Shown piece after piece: positions 44,822-54,144 of a stretch of DNA of 64,000 bases. A program made the position numbers and the translations under genes. Under the pieces are notes generated by a model, which did no database searches, was not told the origin of the DNA, and saw only the letters and a list, made by a program, of their open reading frames with translations. Origin of the DNA: Phycisphaerae bacterium (GTDB lineage Bacteria > Planctomycetota > Phycisphaerae > Sedimentisphaerales > Anaerobacaceae); the NCBI GenBank assembly GCA_030615025.1, contig JAUXAB010000006.1, positions 1 to 64,000 of the forward strand. Reading direction: 5' to 3'. Position 1 is the first letter of the stretch; each line of letters opens with the position of its first letter.

Positions 44822-46033
44822 CTACAACTGATGGTCGGTAACACCATAACCGCAGCCAGTCATTATAAAAGAACAATAGCGGTTAGCTAAAATGAGATAA
44901 GAAAATCCATCAGGCGGATTGAGCACAAATGTAAGATAGTATTTACTATCCCGAAAACTTATATTAGGGATGCGGTCCTCGATTACATTTTCTCCACGTT
45001 TTATATTATATGTCTTTCCGTGGTTTCGACCTTGCCATTCAGCAACATTTTGGCCTGTTTCGTCTACAATCACCATACGAGCTCTGCAATTTTCTATATC
45101 GACGGTCGAAGCGAACTTGACTTGAAATGACAAATCATCTCTCCAATCCAATTTTTCTGAAGATATTCTAAAATCATCGAACCGGATTTCAGGGGCTGTG
45201 TGAACAAATCGCTCCGTGTTTCCCAAAGAACAAAGCGAATTATAGAGCTGAACTCCTTCATTTGTACTGCCATAAAAAGCAATTTTACCTTGGTGAAGCA
45301 AAAGTACGGAAGTGCAAATCCTGTTTATTTGTGACATGTTGTGGCTCACAAAAATAGTAGCACCCCTAGCCCTTGCATTTCCGATTCGGTTATAGCATTT
45401 TGCGATAAACTTCCTATCGCCTACCGCTAGAATCTCGTCCAGCAGAAGAAGGTCCGGTTGGATAGCGGTTGCGATTGAAAATCCCAGCCTCACACGCATT
45501 CCCGAGGAATAGGTACCAACAGGAGAATCCAAAAAGGTTCCTATTTCAGCAAAATCAACGATATCCTGAAATTTGGAGTCAATTTCCATACGGCTCATGC
45601 CCAGTATTGCACTATTCAAACGGATATTTTCGCGTCCGGTCATATGAGGGTGAAAACCAGCTCCGACGGCAATTAAGGCGCCCGTTCGGCCTTTGATACT
45701 GATTTCTCCTTTATCTGGTGGGAAGATACCCGCCAATAGTCTCAAGAGTGTCGTTTTGCCTGATCCATTAACGCCGATTAGCCCTAATACTTCACCTCGT
45801 CTTAACTCAAATTTAATATTATCAAGTGCCCAGAATTCATCTCTACGCAGTTGTGTTGAATCCGGTTTTATGCCAACTAAATTTTTGGACAGATCGATAA
45901 TTCCATAAGCCATGCTGCGTCTTAGTGTTTTACAGAATTTCTTTGAAATGTTTTTGACAGAAAGGATAACATCCTTTTCGCCCCTTCTTTCATCTTGCGC
46001 GCTTTCTATACATGTATGTGTAAGGATCGTCAT
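44822..46033 (-). CDS. ABC transporter ATPase for polysaccharide export, Wzt-like
   Basis: Start at the ATG at 46033, which overlaps the permease stop (TGATG); a longer frame from 46120 lies inside the permease gene. About 403 residues. Walker A GVNGSGKTT, signature YSSGMRVRLGFS, Walker B LLLLDEILAVGD, His switch FVSHN. A C-terminal region of about 140 residues (from EIRFDDFRISSE) is a beta-sandwich like the Wzt C-terminal domain, which recognises the modified end of the exported glycan. With the permease it should export the lipid-linked polysaccharide across the inner membrane. Confidence 0.92.
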   Translation of the reverse strand: MTILTHTCIESAQDERRGEKDVILSVKNISKKFCKTLRRSMAYGIIDLSKNLVGIKPDSTQLRRDEFWALDNIKFELRRGEVLGLIGVNGSGKTTLLRLLAGIFPPDKGEISIKGRTGALIAVGAGFHPHMTGRENIRLNSAILGMSRMEIDSKFQDIVDFAEIGTFLDSPVGTYSSGMRVRLGFSIATAIQPDLLLLDEILAVGDRKFIAKCYNRIGNARARGATIFVSHNMSQINRICTSVLLLHQGKIAFYGSTNEGVQLYNSLCSLGNTERFVHTAPEIRFDDFRISSEKLDWRDDLSFQVKFASTVDIENCRARMVIVDETGQNVAEWQGRNHGKTYNIKRGENVIEDRIPNISFRDSKYYLTFVLNPPDGFSYLILANRYCSFIMTGCGYGVTDHQL

Positions 46034-46884
46034 CAGACCATCCTCTCGATTACTTTGCCCTCTGATACGTAAAAGAGTCTCCAGGCAATCATAAAAACGA
46101 GGAGAGACAGCCCTGTACAAATAAAATAACCCGGAGGACTATACAACCTGCCATAAATAATAACATCCCTGGCTGAACAGACAAGATATGTAAGAGGGTT
46201 CCATTTTATAAGAATCTGAACAATTGGGCTTTTAACATTATCTGAATAAATTACAGGAGTAATCCACATCAACAAACCTAACCCCATAGTAACAACTTTG
46301 TTAATATCTACCGCAACTACGGATACCATGGATAACACAAGACCAATGCCCGCACCGAGAAAGAATAAGGGCAAAGCAACCACAGGGAACAATATTATTC
46401 CCCAACTGGGAATTACCTTAAAAATTAGCAGGACAACGATGTTCATCGCAAAAGTTATTAAAAAGGCAGCTAAATGCTGAGCTGTTTGCTTAAAGAGGAG
46501 AGCTTCATGAGGATAATTAACCTGCATAACCAGACTGGAACCAGCAGATAAGGTAGCTCGTGCTGAGCCATAAAAGCCCATAAACAATCCCCAAATAGAA
46601 GTGCCAATAAGCACATATGCTGGATAAGGTATCCCAACATCTCCGGGGTGGAGTATTCCTGTCTTCTTTAGAAAAACCCAGGACACTATCCCCATAATCG
46701 GGGCAAGAAACATCCAAGTAATCCCAATGAACGATTTCTTATAGCTTGCAAAAAAGTCCCGTTTAAATAATTGCCATATCAACTCTTTTGATTTGACAAT
46801 ATTTTCTGCCATTACCATCCAAGTTTTAAAAAAACCAAGCTCATGTCTTTGATTCGGTTTATATGTTATTATAGTTTCAGCCAT
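46033..46884 (-). CDS. ABC-2 type polysaccharide export permease, Wzm-like
   Basis: 283 residues, six predicted TM helices after a cytoplasmic amphipathic N-terminus. It contains KELIWQLFKRDFFASYKKSF, YPAYVLIGTSIWGLFMGFYG and the C-terminal-half motif IQILIKWNPLTYLVCSARDV-type NPLTY, common to O-antigen/teichoic acid ABC-2 permeases. It is the first gene of the minus-strand operon of about 14 kb ending at 32842. Confidence 0.9.
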   Translation of the reverse strand: MAETIITYKPNQRHELGFFKTWMVMAENIVKSKELIWQLFKRDFFASYKKSFIGITWMFLAPIMGIVSWVFLKKTGILHPGDVGIPYPAYVLIGTSIWGLFMGFYGSARATLSAGSSLVMQVNYPHEALLFKQTAQHLAAFLITFAMNIVVLLIFKVIPSWGIILFPVVALPLFFLGAGIGLVLSMVSVVAVDINKVVTMGLGLLMWITPVIYSDNVKSPIVQILIKWNPLTYLVCSARDVIIYGRLYSPPGYFICTGLSLLVFMIAWRLFYVSEGKVIERMV

Positions 46885-47398
46885 ACATTGCTCAAGTTAT
46901 GTATTTTCTGAATAGAGTTTCTCTTGACTGCTACATCAATTACGTTTCATATACCCTCATCTATCTCAACCAATGTTGAACTGTGTTTAATTCCGAATCA
47001 CGAACCTAGGCAGACTTCGTCCCTGTGGGTTACAATAAAGCTTTATTACAAGCAGCAATGAATAGTTCTCAAACCATATCAAATAACTTTCCTGTAGTCA
47101 ACGGCATAGCGCTCCGTTAAGAGAGCTCTTGGTTCAAATAATAGCTGCCCCCATGGTCTATAGTCAAGTGTTTTTTAGCGTTTAAGAGACAAGTTGAATT
47201 TCCATGAACTTGGAAAGATGTCCCGTGCCATTTCTGCTGGCACAATACCGCATAAATCTCAAAACTCTGGTAATCCGAATTTGGCCGCATTTTTTATTGA
47301 TTGAGGCTGGAAATGGGATTGAAAATTGAAGAAAATTTCAGCCACTGTAACAAAATTACTGGGAACCTCGGGGCCATAGCCATACCACCAAGGTGGAT
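46885..47398. other. Intergenic stretch upstream of two divergent units
   Basis: About 510 bases with no gene. It must hold the promoter of the polysaccharide operon (minus) and of the excisionase-like gene (plus), but I see no near-consensus -35/-10 pair. A weak TTGATG-17-TCTATT candidate lies about 45 bases before the permease start. GAGAGCTCTT-type short symmetry occurs near 47120. Confidence 0.45.
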
Positions 47399-47650
47399 AT
47401 GCTCATAACTCCTGCTGTTTCGCCCAACGGCAATGGGGAATTTGCGCTGTGCCCTGAGTTGTTGACAGAAGAAGAACTTGTCATCTTTCTGCGTATTCCA
47501 CATATAAGCAATTCCAAGAACTACCACAATGTCATCGAAAATCTGAAGAGAATGCACGATTTGCCAAGAATACATATATGCGGCAAGCCGCTTTATCCAA
47601 TAGAGGCTGTAAGAAAATGGATCGAAGAAAAAACGACAAATGGAAGATAA
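47399..47650 (+). CDS. Excisionase-like winged-helix DNA-binding protein
   Basis: About 83 residues. ATG at 47399 preferred: AAGG lies five bases upstream; a GTG at 47393 is alternative. The sequence LLTEEELVIFLRIPH, then RMHDLPRIHICGKPLYPIEA and VRKWIEEKT follows the MerR/excisionase-type HTH pattern (select wing, x-G-x-x-x-Y/R, x-V-x-x-W). It lies 85 bases upstream of a tyrosine recombinase, the normal place for a recombination directionality factor. The start overlaps a small palindrome CCACCAAGGTGG that includes the ribosome binding site. Confidence 0.7.
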   Translation: MLITPAVSPNGNGEFALCPELLTEEELVIFLRIPHISNSKNYHNVIENLKRMHDLPRIHICGKPLYPIEAVRKWIEEKTTNGR

Positions 47651-47734
47651 TCCTGTTGCGCTCCTGTGAATGCCGGGTTATAATTGGCTTTGGATTAATC
47701 CGAGCCATAGCCAGCATCAGAAAGGAGGTGAATT

Positions 47735-48991
47735 ATGGCTAAACAGCTGGTAAGGCTTTGGAAGAGACCATCGTATGATGGCAAAAGGTTTACTTACTAT
47801 CTGCTCTATACGGATGAGCAGGGAAGACGAAGGCAAAAGTCATTAGGGCATACTGATGCTCGAAAGGCAGAACGCCAAAGAGCACAGTTTGAACGTGAAC
47901 TGGGAATGGGTATTTTAGAACCTACTCACATTACGCTAAGCGAACTGTTGGAGGATTATTTGGAACGGACACGAACACAAATTGAACATTCGACCGCTAA
48001 GGCTGCTAAATACTCCATGAGTAACTTCATCGCCGCTGTCGGAAATATCTACGCTGATCGTATCACTTACAAATACTGTGAACGATTCCAACAGTACTGT
48101 GTCGACAAAGGGTTGGCGCCATCAACAGTCAATACTTGCATCAAATTGGCTAAACGTATATTCTCTCTGGCAGTCAAGAGACGTCAGCTCGAGAGCAATC
48201 CGTTTGATGGTATCCGGCTTCTCAAAGTCCCTCAGGGATTGGTCCGTTTGTTGAGCGAAGATGAGTTTGGAAGGTTACTGAAAGCGGCCCCTAACACTAT
48301 GTGGAAGACAAGGATCCTCTTGGCCAAGGCTGCTGGGCTACGCAGGGGTGAGGTCTTGAACATAACCATTGCCGATGTGGATTTCGACAAGGGCAAGATT
48401 ATTGTCCAACCCAAACAAGCTTGTGGGCACATTTGGCGGTGGGTTGTAAAGGACAAAGACAGGCGCGAGCTGCCATTGGTTGAGGCTGCTGTTCAATTGC
48501 TAATCAGTATCCAGATGAATCTTCCAGAAGGCCAGCCCTACTTGCTCGTGCCACCGGCCAGATACCGGCATCTCATGAGCTTGGAAGCTGATGGCAAGCT
48601 AACGGAAGAGATGCGCAAGTGCCCTGATGGTAACTTTGGCCGTAATTGGAAGCATATCTTACAAAAAGCAGGTATCGAAGACGCCACTTTTCGTGACCTG
48701 CGTTGCACGTGTATCACAGAGTGGCTCGAGGCAGGTTTGATGCCACATGAAGTTCAGAGACTAGCTGGGCACGCCAGCGTAAACACGACTATGAAATATT
48801 ATGCTGGCATAAGAGAGAGTATGATTGACCGTGCTCGCAAGGCAAGTGTCGCAGCTTTGAGCCAGGATTCCGTTGCAAATCTGTTGCAGGTGCCTAAAAG
48901 GGGCCGAAATGGCAAAAAAAGAGCCGTACCAATAACGTCACAAGCTCTTGAACTGAATGGGCTTACGCAAACCCAGACAACGGGACGATGA
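47735..48991 (+). CDS. Tyrosine recombinase (phage-type integrase)
   Basis: 418 residues with a strong AAAGGAGGTG ribosome binding site. N-terminal arm-binding-like part, SAM-like core-binding domain (about 70-155) and catalytic domain with Arg I (AAGLRRGEV), box II FRDLRCTCITEWLEAGLM, LAGHASVNTTMKYY (His/Tyr). The usual first His of HxLR is Arg here, a variant I have seen in related integrases. The C-terminal tail is Lys/Thr rich. No cargo genes, phage structural genes or clear attachment sites flank it, so it may be a solitary remnant or a small integrative element. Confidence 0.88.
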   Translation: MAKQLVRLWKRPSYDGKRFTYYLLYTDEQGRRRQKSLGHTDARKAERQRAQFERELGMGILEPTHITLSELLEDYLERTRTQIEHSTAKAAKYSMSNFIAAVGNIYADRITYKYCERFQQYCVDKGLAPSTVNTCIKLAKRIFSLAVKRRQLESNPFDGIRLLKVPQGLVRLLSEDEFGRLLKAAPNTMWKTRILLAKAAGLRRGEVLNITIADVDFDKGKIIVQPKQACGHIWRWVVKDKDRRELPLVEAAVQLLISIQMNLPEGQPYLLVPPARYRHLMSLEADGKLTEEMRKCPDGNFGRNWKHILQKAGIEDATFRDLRCTCITEWLEAGLMPHEVQRLAGHASVNTTMKYYAGIRESMIDRARKASVAALSQDSVANLLQVPKRGRNGKKRAVPITSQALELNGLTQTQTTGR

Positions 48992-49298
48992 ACAATGACG
49001 CTTGAACAAATAGTAAGTATGTCACAGCTTCACCCAGTTAATTCCCCTCCATTTGGCTGCCAGGTCATAATCTGCTCCACCTGAATTCGTTAGTGGTCCT
49101 AAAACTAAGGTCATATCCGTTTGGATTGCTCGAAGTATATATAAGTGACCAAAGAAAACCCAAAACACAATAATTATCTTGCTCAGTTGCCTTCGATAAA
49201 ACCTTATAACAAATTCAAGTTTTTCCCCGAATTACATACCGCTATCCGCTAATCTCTAATTCTCTAATTCACTAATTCTCTAACGCTATACGCCAGCT
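48992..49298. other. Intergenic, simple-sequence rich
   Basis: No gene, tRNA or attachment repeat. 49245-49285 is an imperfect repeat of CTAATTCTCTAATTCA-type units. No convincing terminator for secA is visible. Confidence 0.45.
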
Positions 49299-52200
49299 TT
49301 ACACGTTCTTTCCGCAGCATTTTTTGTATTTTTTCCCGCTGCCACACGGGCAGGGGTCGTTACGGCCGACCTTGGGATGTTCCAGCCGAATTTGCTTCAC
49401 TTTCTGCTCGCCCTGCGGGGCCTGAGCGGCGGCCCGTTGTCGCTCGGCCATCGCGAATTGACCAACCTCATCGTGCACTGTTTGACTTACATTCCAGATA
49501 CTTTGCGCCCTGGCACCCGCTTCCAATCGCACCTTGAAGATAATATCCGTAACACGGTCCTCAATAGTTTCGAGCATCTCGTTGAACATTCGGAAACCTT
49601 CACGCTTATATTCTGTCTTCGGGTCCTTCTCCGCCATCGAGCGCATCCAGATACTGTCTTTCAAATGGTCCATCGAGTAGAGATGGTCCTTCCACGTGCT
49701 GTCGTATACCTGGATCAAAACGTATCTTTCAAGGTCGCTTAGTTCGGCACGCAGGAACTCCCTTCCCAGTTCAGCTAACTTTTCTTCACGCTGCGGACCG
49801 TCACCGAGCTCGTCTTCGCTCAAAGAGGCCTCGAATCTTTCATTGGCCCAGCTCACTAATTCGGCGGTATTCAAGTTAGCAATTTTGTTATCGAGTTCTC
49901 GCTCTAATTCGCCGTTGTTAAAGCTTTCACTCAATTCGAGCAGTTGTTTATGTAATAGCTTAGGTTTGGTATTCTGCATCCGTTCGATCGAAAACCTGGC
50001 GTTATATTTTTTGTTCACCCAATCGGCTAGTGCCTCGAACGCATATACATTGGCACCCTGCGGGCCGTAAACCATATTCATCGCAAATTCAACAGGATAC
50101 TCAATCTCCCTTTGTTTGTATTTCGCTGCCGTTTCCTCGCCAAGTTGCTCACGGATTTGGGAGATAGTCAGGCCCGCTACCTCGTCGAGGCTCAGTTTTA
50201 TATCGAATTTCGCTCGCGCCCATTCGGCAAATGTGCGGAACGCAAAATCTTTTCTCAAAAATTCGGCCAGTTTCGAACAATCTTTTTTATCAATTTGCTC
50301 GGCAGCCGCTGAAATCAATTGCTCCTCAATCTCTTCCGGCTCCTGATTTTTGATTTTCGCAGGACTCAAACTAACACGAAAGGCACTCATCGCCCACTTG
50401 CACAAACCGGCGGTATCCCAGCTCTGCGGGTCTTCGTAGTCTTCTAAATATTCGCCTAAGGAAAGCGATATGTTATTTGCAGCGTCATCCTTTGCCTGCT
50501 GCTTGATTAATCTCTCAATCTCCTCCGCCTTAACTTCGGCAATATCCGAGGGTTTCAAATCAGCACCGAAATTAGTTCTCGCCCATTCAGTAATACACTT
50601 AAGCGGATAGCTCTCGTTAAGAATAGTGTCACAACTTTTTGCGATAGTGGCATCTACCATCTCTTCGATAATATTTTTGAGACCTTTTCCGCTCAGGATT
50701 TTGCGTCGCCGTCCATAGAAAATCTTGCGCTGGTAGTCCATCACCTCGTCATATTCCAGCAGACTCTTGCGTATCTCGAAGTTTCGCTCCTCGACTTTCT
50801 TTTGTGCCCTTTCGATGCCCTTGCTTATCCTTTTATGTACGATTGGCTGTCCCTCTTCCCAGCCTATCCATGAAAGTGCCTTCACCGTCCATTCCGGCGC
50901 AAAAACTCGCATCAAATCATCGTCGAAGCTCAGGAAGAACTGGCTCGAGCCCGCGTCACCCTGTCTGCCGCACCGCCCTCGAAGCTGATTGTCGATCCTT
51001 CTGGCCTCGTGCCGTTCGGTACCGAGCACGTGCAGTCCGCCGATGTCGGCTACGCCCTCGCCGAGTTTAATGTCCGTGCCGCGCCCTGCCATATTTGTTG
51101 CGATTGTTACATTGCCTCGCATTTGGCCGTCCCGGCCCTTGTGCTGATGGCCCGCTTTCGCGACAATCACAGCTTCTCGGTCGTGATGTTTGGCGTTAAG
51201 AAGCTCGTGCTCCAGCCCGAATCTCTTCTCAAGGGCCGCCGAAAGCGCCTCGTTCTTTTCCACGCTGACTGTGCCAACGAGCACCGGTCTGCCGGAAACA
51301 CTGATGTCATTTATCTCTTCTACTATCGCATTAAATTTCTCACGCATCGATTTATAGATTACATCATCCATGTTTTCCCTGATGCAGGGTTCGTTCGTGG
51401 GTATCACTACCACTTCAAGCTTGTATATCTTCATAAACTCCTCGGCTTCGGTAGCAGCCGTACCGGTCATTCCCGATATTTGGTCATAGAGCTTGAAGAA
51501 ATTTTGCAGCGTAATCGTAGCCAATGTTTGGGTTTCTTCTTTTACGGCGACAACCTCTTTTGCCTCCACCGCCTGATGGAGCCCGTCCGACCACTGCCTC
51601 CCGTGCATCAATCGGCCGGTAAATTCGTCCACGATTATCACCTTGCCGTCCATAACCACATAATCTCTCTCTTTTTCGAAGGTCACGTGGGCACGCAGGC
51701 TCTGCTCCAGAAGATGGGGCCATTCCATATTGGAGCCGGTAAAGAATGACCCTACGCCGGCTATCTCTTGTGCCGCCCCAACGCCTTCATGCGTAAGATG
51801 CGCCGATTTCTTGTCGTATTCGACCTCATAATATTCCGTTGCACCTCCCAGTCTGGCTCGCGCGTTCTCAAGTTCCACTTCCGCCTGTTCGATTACCTTC
51901 TGGGCTTTTTCAATTCGCTTGCTGTCCTTATCTCTTTTTGCCTCGGCCAATTCGCCCTGAGCGCTGGCTTGTCTTCGCTCGGCAGAATCAATTTGTTTTT
52001 TGATACGGTCGTAGTTACCTTGTAAGGCAATCAGTTTTCGTGACACCTGGTCTGCTTCTTTATATCTGCTGACATCATCAAAGGCCGGGCCTGATATAAT
52101 CAGAGGCGTTCTGGCTTCGTCGATTAGAATCGAATCGACCTCGTCGATTATCGCATATTCCAGTGTCCCCTGAACCATTTGCTCAATTGATATCTTCATA

Positions 52201-52784
52201 TTATCGCGAAGATAATCGAAGCCGAACTCGTTGTTTGTGCCGTAGGTAACATCGCAATCGTATTGAGCTCTCCTTTCGTCACCCATCGTATCCATATCCG
52301 CCTGAATCGCACCTACGGTCAGCCCCAAAGCGTTATATATCGGCCCCATCCATTCCGCATCCCGCTTCGCCAGGTAATCATTGACGGTAACTATATGGAC
52401 CCTTCTTCCAGTTAAATAAACAAGGTATACTGCCAACGTTGCTACTAAGGTTTTGCCCTCGCCGGTAACCATTTCAGCAATCTTGCCCTCGTACAGGACA
52501 TTGCCCCCGACAAGCTGAACGTCGAAGTGCCGCATCTCGACATTTCGTCTTGCCGCTTCGCGCACAACCGCGAAGGCTTCAGGCAGAATATCCTCCGGCC
52601 GGGCTCCCGCTTTTAGTGCGGCTTTGAACTCGTCTGTCTTTGCTCGCAGTCGCTCATCGTTGAGCTGTTTTATTAGCTCTTCGAACTCGCCTGCCTGCTC
52701 AGCGATAACCGAATACGCCTTTATTAACCGCTCATTACGCGAGCCAAAAACCTTTAACAGGATTTTGCTTACTTTATCAATCAT
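49299..52784 (-). CDS. secA: Preprotein translocase ATPase SecA, enlarged form
   Basis: 1,161 residues against about 850-930 in most bacteria. Walker A VTGEGKTLVATLA, DEVDSILIDEARTPLIISGP, NMAGRGTDIKLGEG and the C-terminal zinc-binding RNDPCPCGSGKKYKKCC are all present, so this is the functional SecA that drives export through SecYEG. Two insertions explain the size: a coiled coil of about 60 residues (RIKKQIDSAERRQASAQGEL onward) in the preprotein-binding region, and about 270 residues (roughly 725-1000) built from five copies of a W-x4-[FY]-x3-[LF]-S-like unit. It is the last gene of hicB-hicA-efp-secA. The ATG follows an 83-base spacer containing a dispersed repeat. Confidence 0.97.
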   Translation of the reverse strand: MIDKVSKILLKVFGSRNERLIKAYSVIAEQAGEFEELIKQLNDERLRAKTDEFKAALKAGARPEDILPEAFAVVREAARRNVEMRHFDVQLVGGNVLYEGKIAEMVTGEGKTLVATLAVYLVYLTGRRVHIVTVNDYLAKRDAEWMGPIYNALGLTVGAIQADMDTMGDERRAQYDCDVTYGTNNEFGFDYLRDNMKISIEQMVQGTLEYAIIDEVDSILIDEARTPLIISGPAFDDVSRYKEADQVSRKLIALQGNYDRIKKQIDSAERRQASAQGELAEAKRDKDSKRIEKAQKVIEQAEVELENARARLGGATEYYEVEYDKKSAHLTHEGVGAAQEIAGVGSFFTGSNMEWPHLLEQSLRAHVTFEKERDYVVMDGKVIIVDEFTGRLMHGRQWSDGLHQAVEAKEVVAVKEETQTLATITLQNFFKLYDQISGMTGTAATEAEEFMKIYKLEVVVIPTNEPCIRENMDDVIYKSMREKFNAIVEEINDISVSGRPVLVGTVSVEKNEALSAALEKRFGLEHELLNAKHHDREAVIVAKAGHQHKGRDGQMRGNVTIATNMAGRGTDIKLGEGVADIGGLHVLGTERHEARRIDNQLRGRCGRQGDAGSSQFFLSFDDDLMRVFAPEWTVKALSWIGWEEGQPIVHKRISKGIERAQKKVEERNFEIRKSLLEYDEVMDYQRKIFYGRRRKILSGKGLKNIIEEMVDATIAKSCDTILNESYPLKCITEWARTNFGADLKPSDIAEVKAEEIERLIKQQAKDDAANNISLSLGEYLEDYEDPQSWDTAGLCKWAMSAFRVSLSPAKIKNQEPEEIEEQLISAAAEQIDKKDCSKLAEFLRKDFAFRTFAEWARAKFDIKLSLDEVAGLTISQIREQLGEETAAKYKQREIEYPVEFAMNMVYGPQGANVYAFEALADWVNKKYNARFSIERMQNTKPKLLHKQLLELSESFNNGELERELDNKIANLNTAELVSWANERFEASLSEDELGDGPQREEKLAELGREFLRAELSDLERYVLIQVYDSTWKDHLYSMDHLKDSIWMRSMAEKDPKTEYKREGFRMFNEMLETIEDRVTDIIFKVRLEAGARAQSIWNVSQTVHDEVGQFAMAERQRAAAQAPQGEQKVKQIRLEHPKVGRNDPCPCGSGKKYKKCCGKNV

Positions 52785-52818
52785 TAAGTTTTGAATTTCG
52801 TATTTTGGTCATTCGGAT

Positions 52819-52845
52819 TTGTTTCGAATTTCGTGCTTCGGATTT
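52819..52845. repeat. Dispersed intergenic repeat, copy 1
   Basis: 27 bases beginning TTGTTTCGAATTTCGTGC, in the efp-secA spacer. Identical to 56570-56596 and similar to 63053-63079. Confidence 0.6.
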
Positions 52846-52867
52846 CGAATTTTTCTTTTCGCTATTC

Positions 52868-53422
52868 TTAAACTCTCGTCACATATTCCCCGCTGCGCGT
52901 ATCGACACGAATAACGTCACCGGCTTTAATAAAAGGCGGCACCTGCACAACAAGGCCCGTTTCCAGTGTTGCCGGCTTGGGCTGATTGGTCGCAGTAGCG
53001 CCCCTAATCTCTGGAGGAGTATCGGTAACTTTCAAATCCACCGTATTCGGCAGAGTAACTAAAATGGGCTTGCCCTGGTACATAGTAACCTGCAGTTGTG
53101 TATTTGGTTTGAGGTATTTTGGCCCATCGCCGAACGCATCATCGTCGAGGCTGATTTGCTCGTAGGTTTTAGCATCCATCAGCACATGCTCACTTCCAGC
53201 CGAATACAGGTATTCGTATGTACGTTTATCCAGATAGGCCTCTTCCACCATCTCCTCTGCACGTAAGCGAACATTTTGAATTGTACCGTCGGTCAGGCTT
53301 TTTATCTTTGTCTGGTAGACCGCACCGCCTTTGCCTAATTTGACGTGCTGATAGTCGACAATCGCATACAGTTTGCCGTCTATCTTAACCGTCTGACCTT
53401 TTCTCATCTCCGACGCTCTCAT
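52868..53422 (-). CDS. efp: Translation elongation factor P
   Basis: 184 residues, the normal length. KOW-like N-terminal domain with HVKLGKGGAVYQTKIKSLTD (the modifiable Lys region of EF-P), then two OB domains ending VDTRSGEYVTRV. It relieves ribosome stalling at polyproline. Its start lies 9 bases after the hicA stop, so it may be read from the toxin-antitoxin transcript unless it has its own promoter in hicA. Confidence 0.96.
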   Translation of the reverse strand: MRASEMRKGQTVKIDGKLYAIVDYQHVKLGKGGAVYQTKIKSLTDGTIQNVRLRAEEMVEEAYLDKRTYEYLYSAGSEHVLMDAKTYEQISLDDDAFGDGPKYLKPNTQLQVTMYQGKPILVTLPNTVDLKVTDTPPEIRGATATNQPKPATLETGLVVQVPPFIKAGDVIRVDTRSGEYVTRV

Positions 53423-53431
53423 TTTTCACTC

Positions 53432-53653
53432 CTATACTTCGAATAGCTCACGAGGTAGTTTTGACTGCCGTATTATCGACTGGAGCGTGCCAATTCGTAT
53501 AGTCGAATGAATAGGCACGGGGACAGTGATCGTTGACGATTCGGTCTTCTTCTGCATTACAACATGGCTGCCGCGCTGACGCACGTTACCAAAACCATGC
53601 TTCTCAAGAAGCTGACACACTTCTTTTCCTGAGAATACGCGTAGCCTACCCAA
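53432..53653 (-). CDS. hicA: HicA-family mRNA interferase toxin
   Basis: 73 residues, dsRBD-like fold with the catalytic His in RQRGSHVVMQK and VPVPIHSTIRIGTLQSIIRQ typical of HicA. It starts at TTG behind GGAGGTGG and overlaps hicB by 8 bases. Here the antitoxin gene comes first, the reverse of the classic E. coli hicAB order. Confidence 0.92.
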   Translation of the reverse strand: MGRLRVFSGKEVCQLLEKHGFGNVRQRGSHVVMQKKTESSTITVPVPIHSTIRIGTLQSIIRQSKLPRELFEV

Positions 53654-53873
53654 TTACCACCTCCAGACGAGTAATGAAGACTTCATCGTGAAGGCGTTCT
53701 TGTATCTCAGCTTCTGATGCAGTTTCAAAAAACAATTCTATCGCTTCGATCAAGTTTTTCCTTGCCCCTTCCACAGAATCACCCTGACTGGCAATATCAA
53801 GTTCAGGACAAAGGGCAGTATATCCGTCCCCTTCATGTTCGATAATTGCGGTAAAAGCATGTTGTTTTTTCAT
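53646..53873 (-). CDS. hicB: HicB-family antitoxin (short form)
   Basis: 75 residues: the HicB partial-RNase-H fold domain (FTAIIEHEGDGYTALCPELD, ASQGDSVEGARKNLIEAIEL). It lacks the C-terminal HTH/RHH DNA-binding domain found in longer HicB proteins, so autoregulation may need another factor. ATG preceded by AAAGGAA. Confidence 0.92.
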   Translation of the reverse strand: MKKQHAFTAIIEHEGDGYTALCPELDIASQGDSVEGARKNLIEAIELFFETASEAEIQERLHDEVFITRLEVVIG

Positions 53874-54144
53874 TTATGTTCCTTTCTTTGACTGTTTTCG
53901 TTGCTAACGTTATATATTCAACGGATTCTTTCGCTTCCGCTATGTTTATATTCATCAAACAAGTATTGCAAATCTGCCGCCAAATGTCAAGAAATCAACA
54001 AACTCATCGCCGAACGTTCCGCAAATTCTACCGCAAATCCGAAGTTTATGTTGGCAATTATGAAAATTCTTCCATACAATGACTTCTCAGTTTCTTTCTT
54101 GGAATAAAAAAAAGACCGTAAGGCAAGTGGAGGTACACAGGATT

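Noticed and set aside
28789-48991. A single genomic island from the tRNA scar to the integrase
   Set aside because: No direct repeat of the scar was found next to the integrase, and the strong promoter-like, operon-coherent layout does not need it. Kept as a question in the findings, not a feature.
53890-54080. Integrase tail remnant (AERSANSTANPK-like codons)
   Set aside because: The resemblance to tyrosine recombinase tails is limited to a few low-complexity residues.
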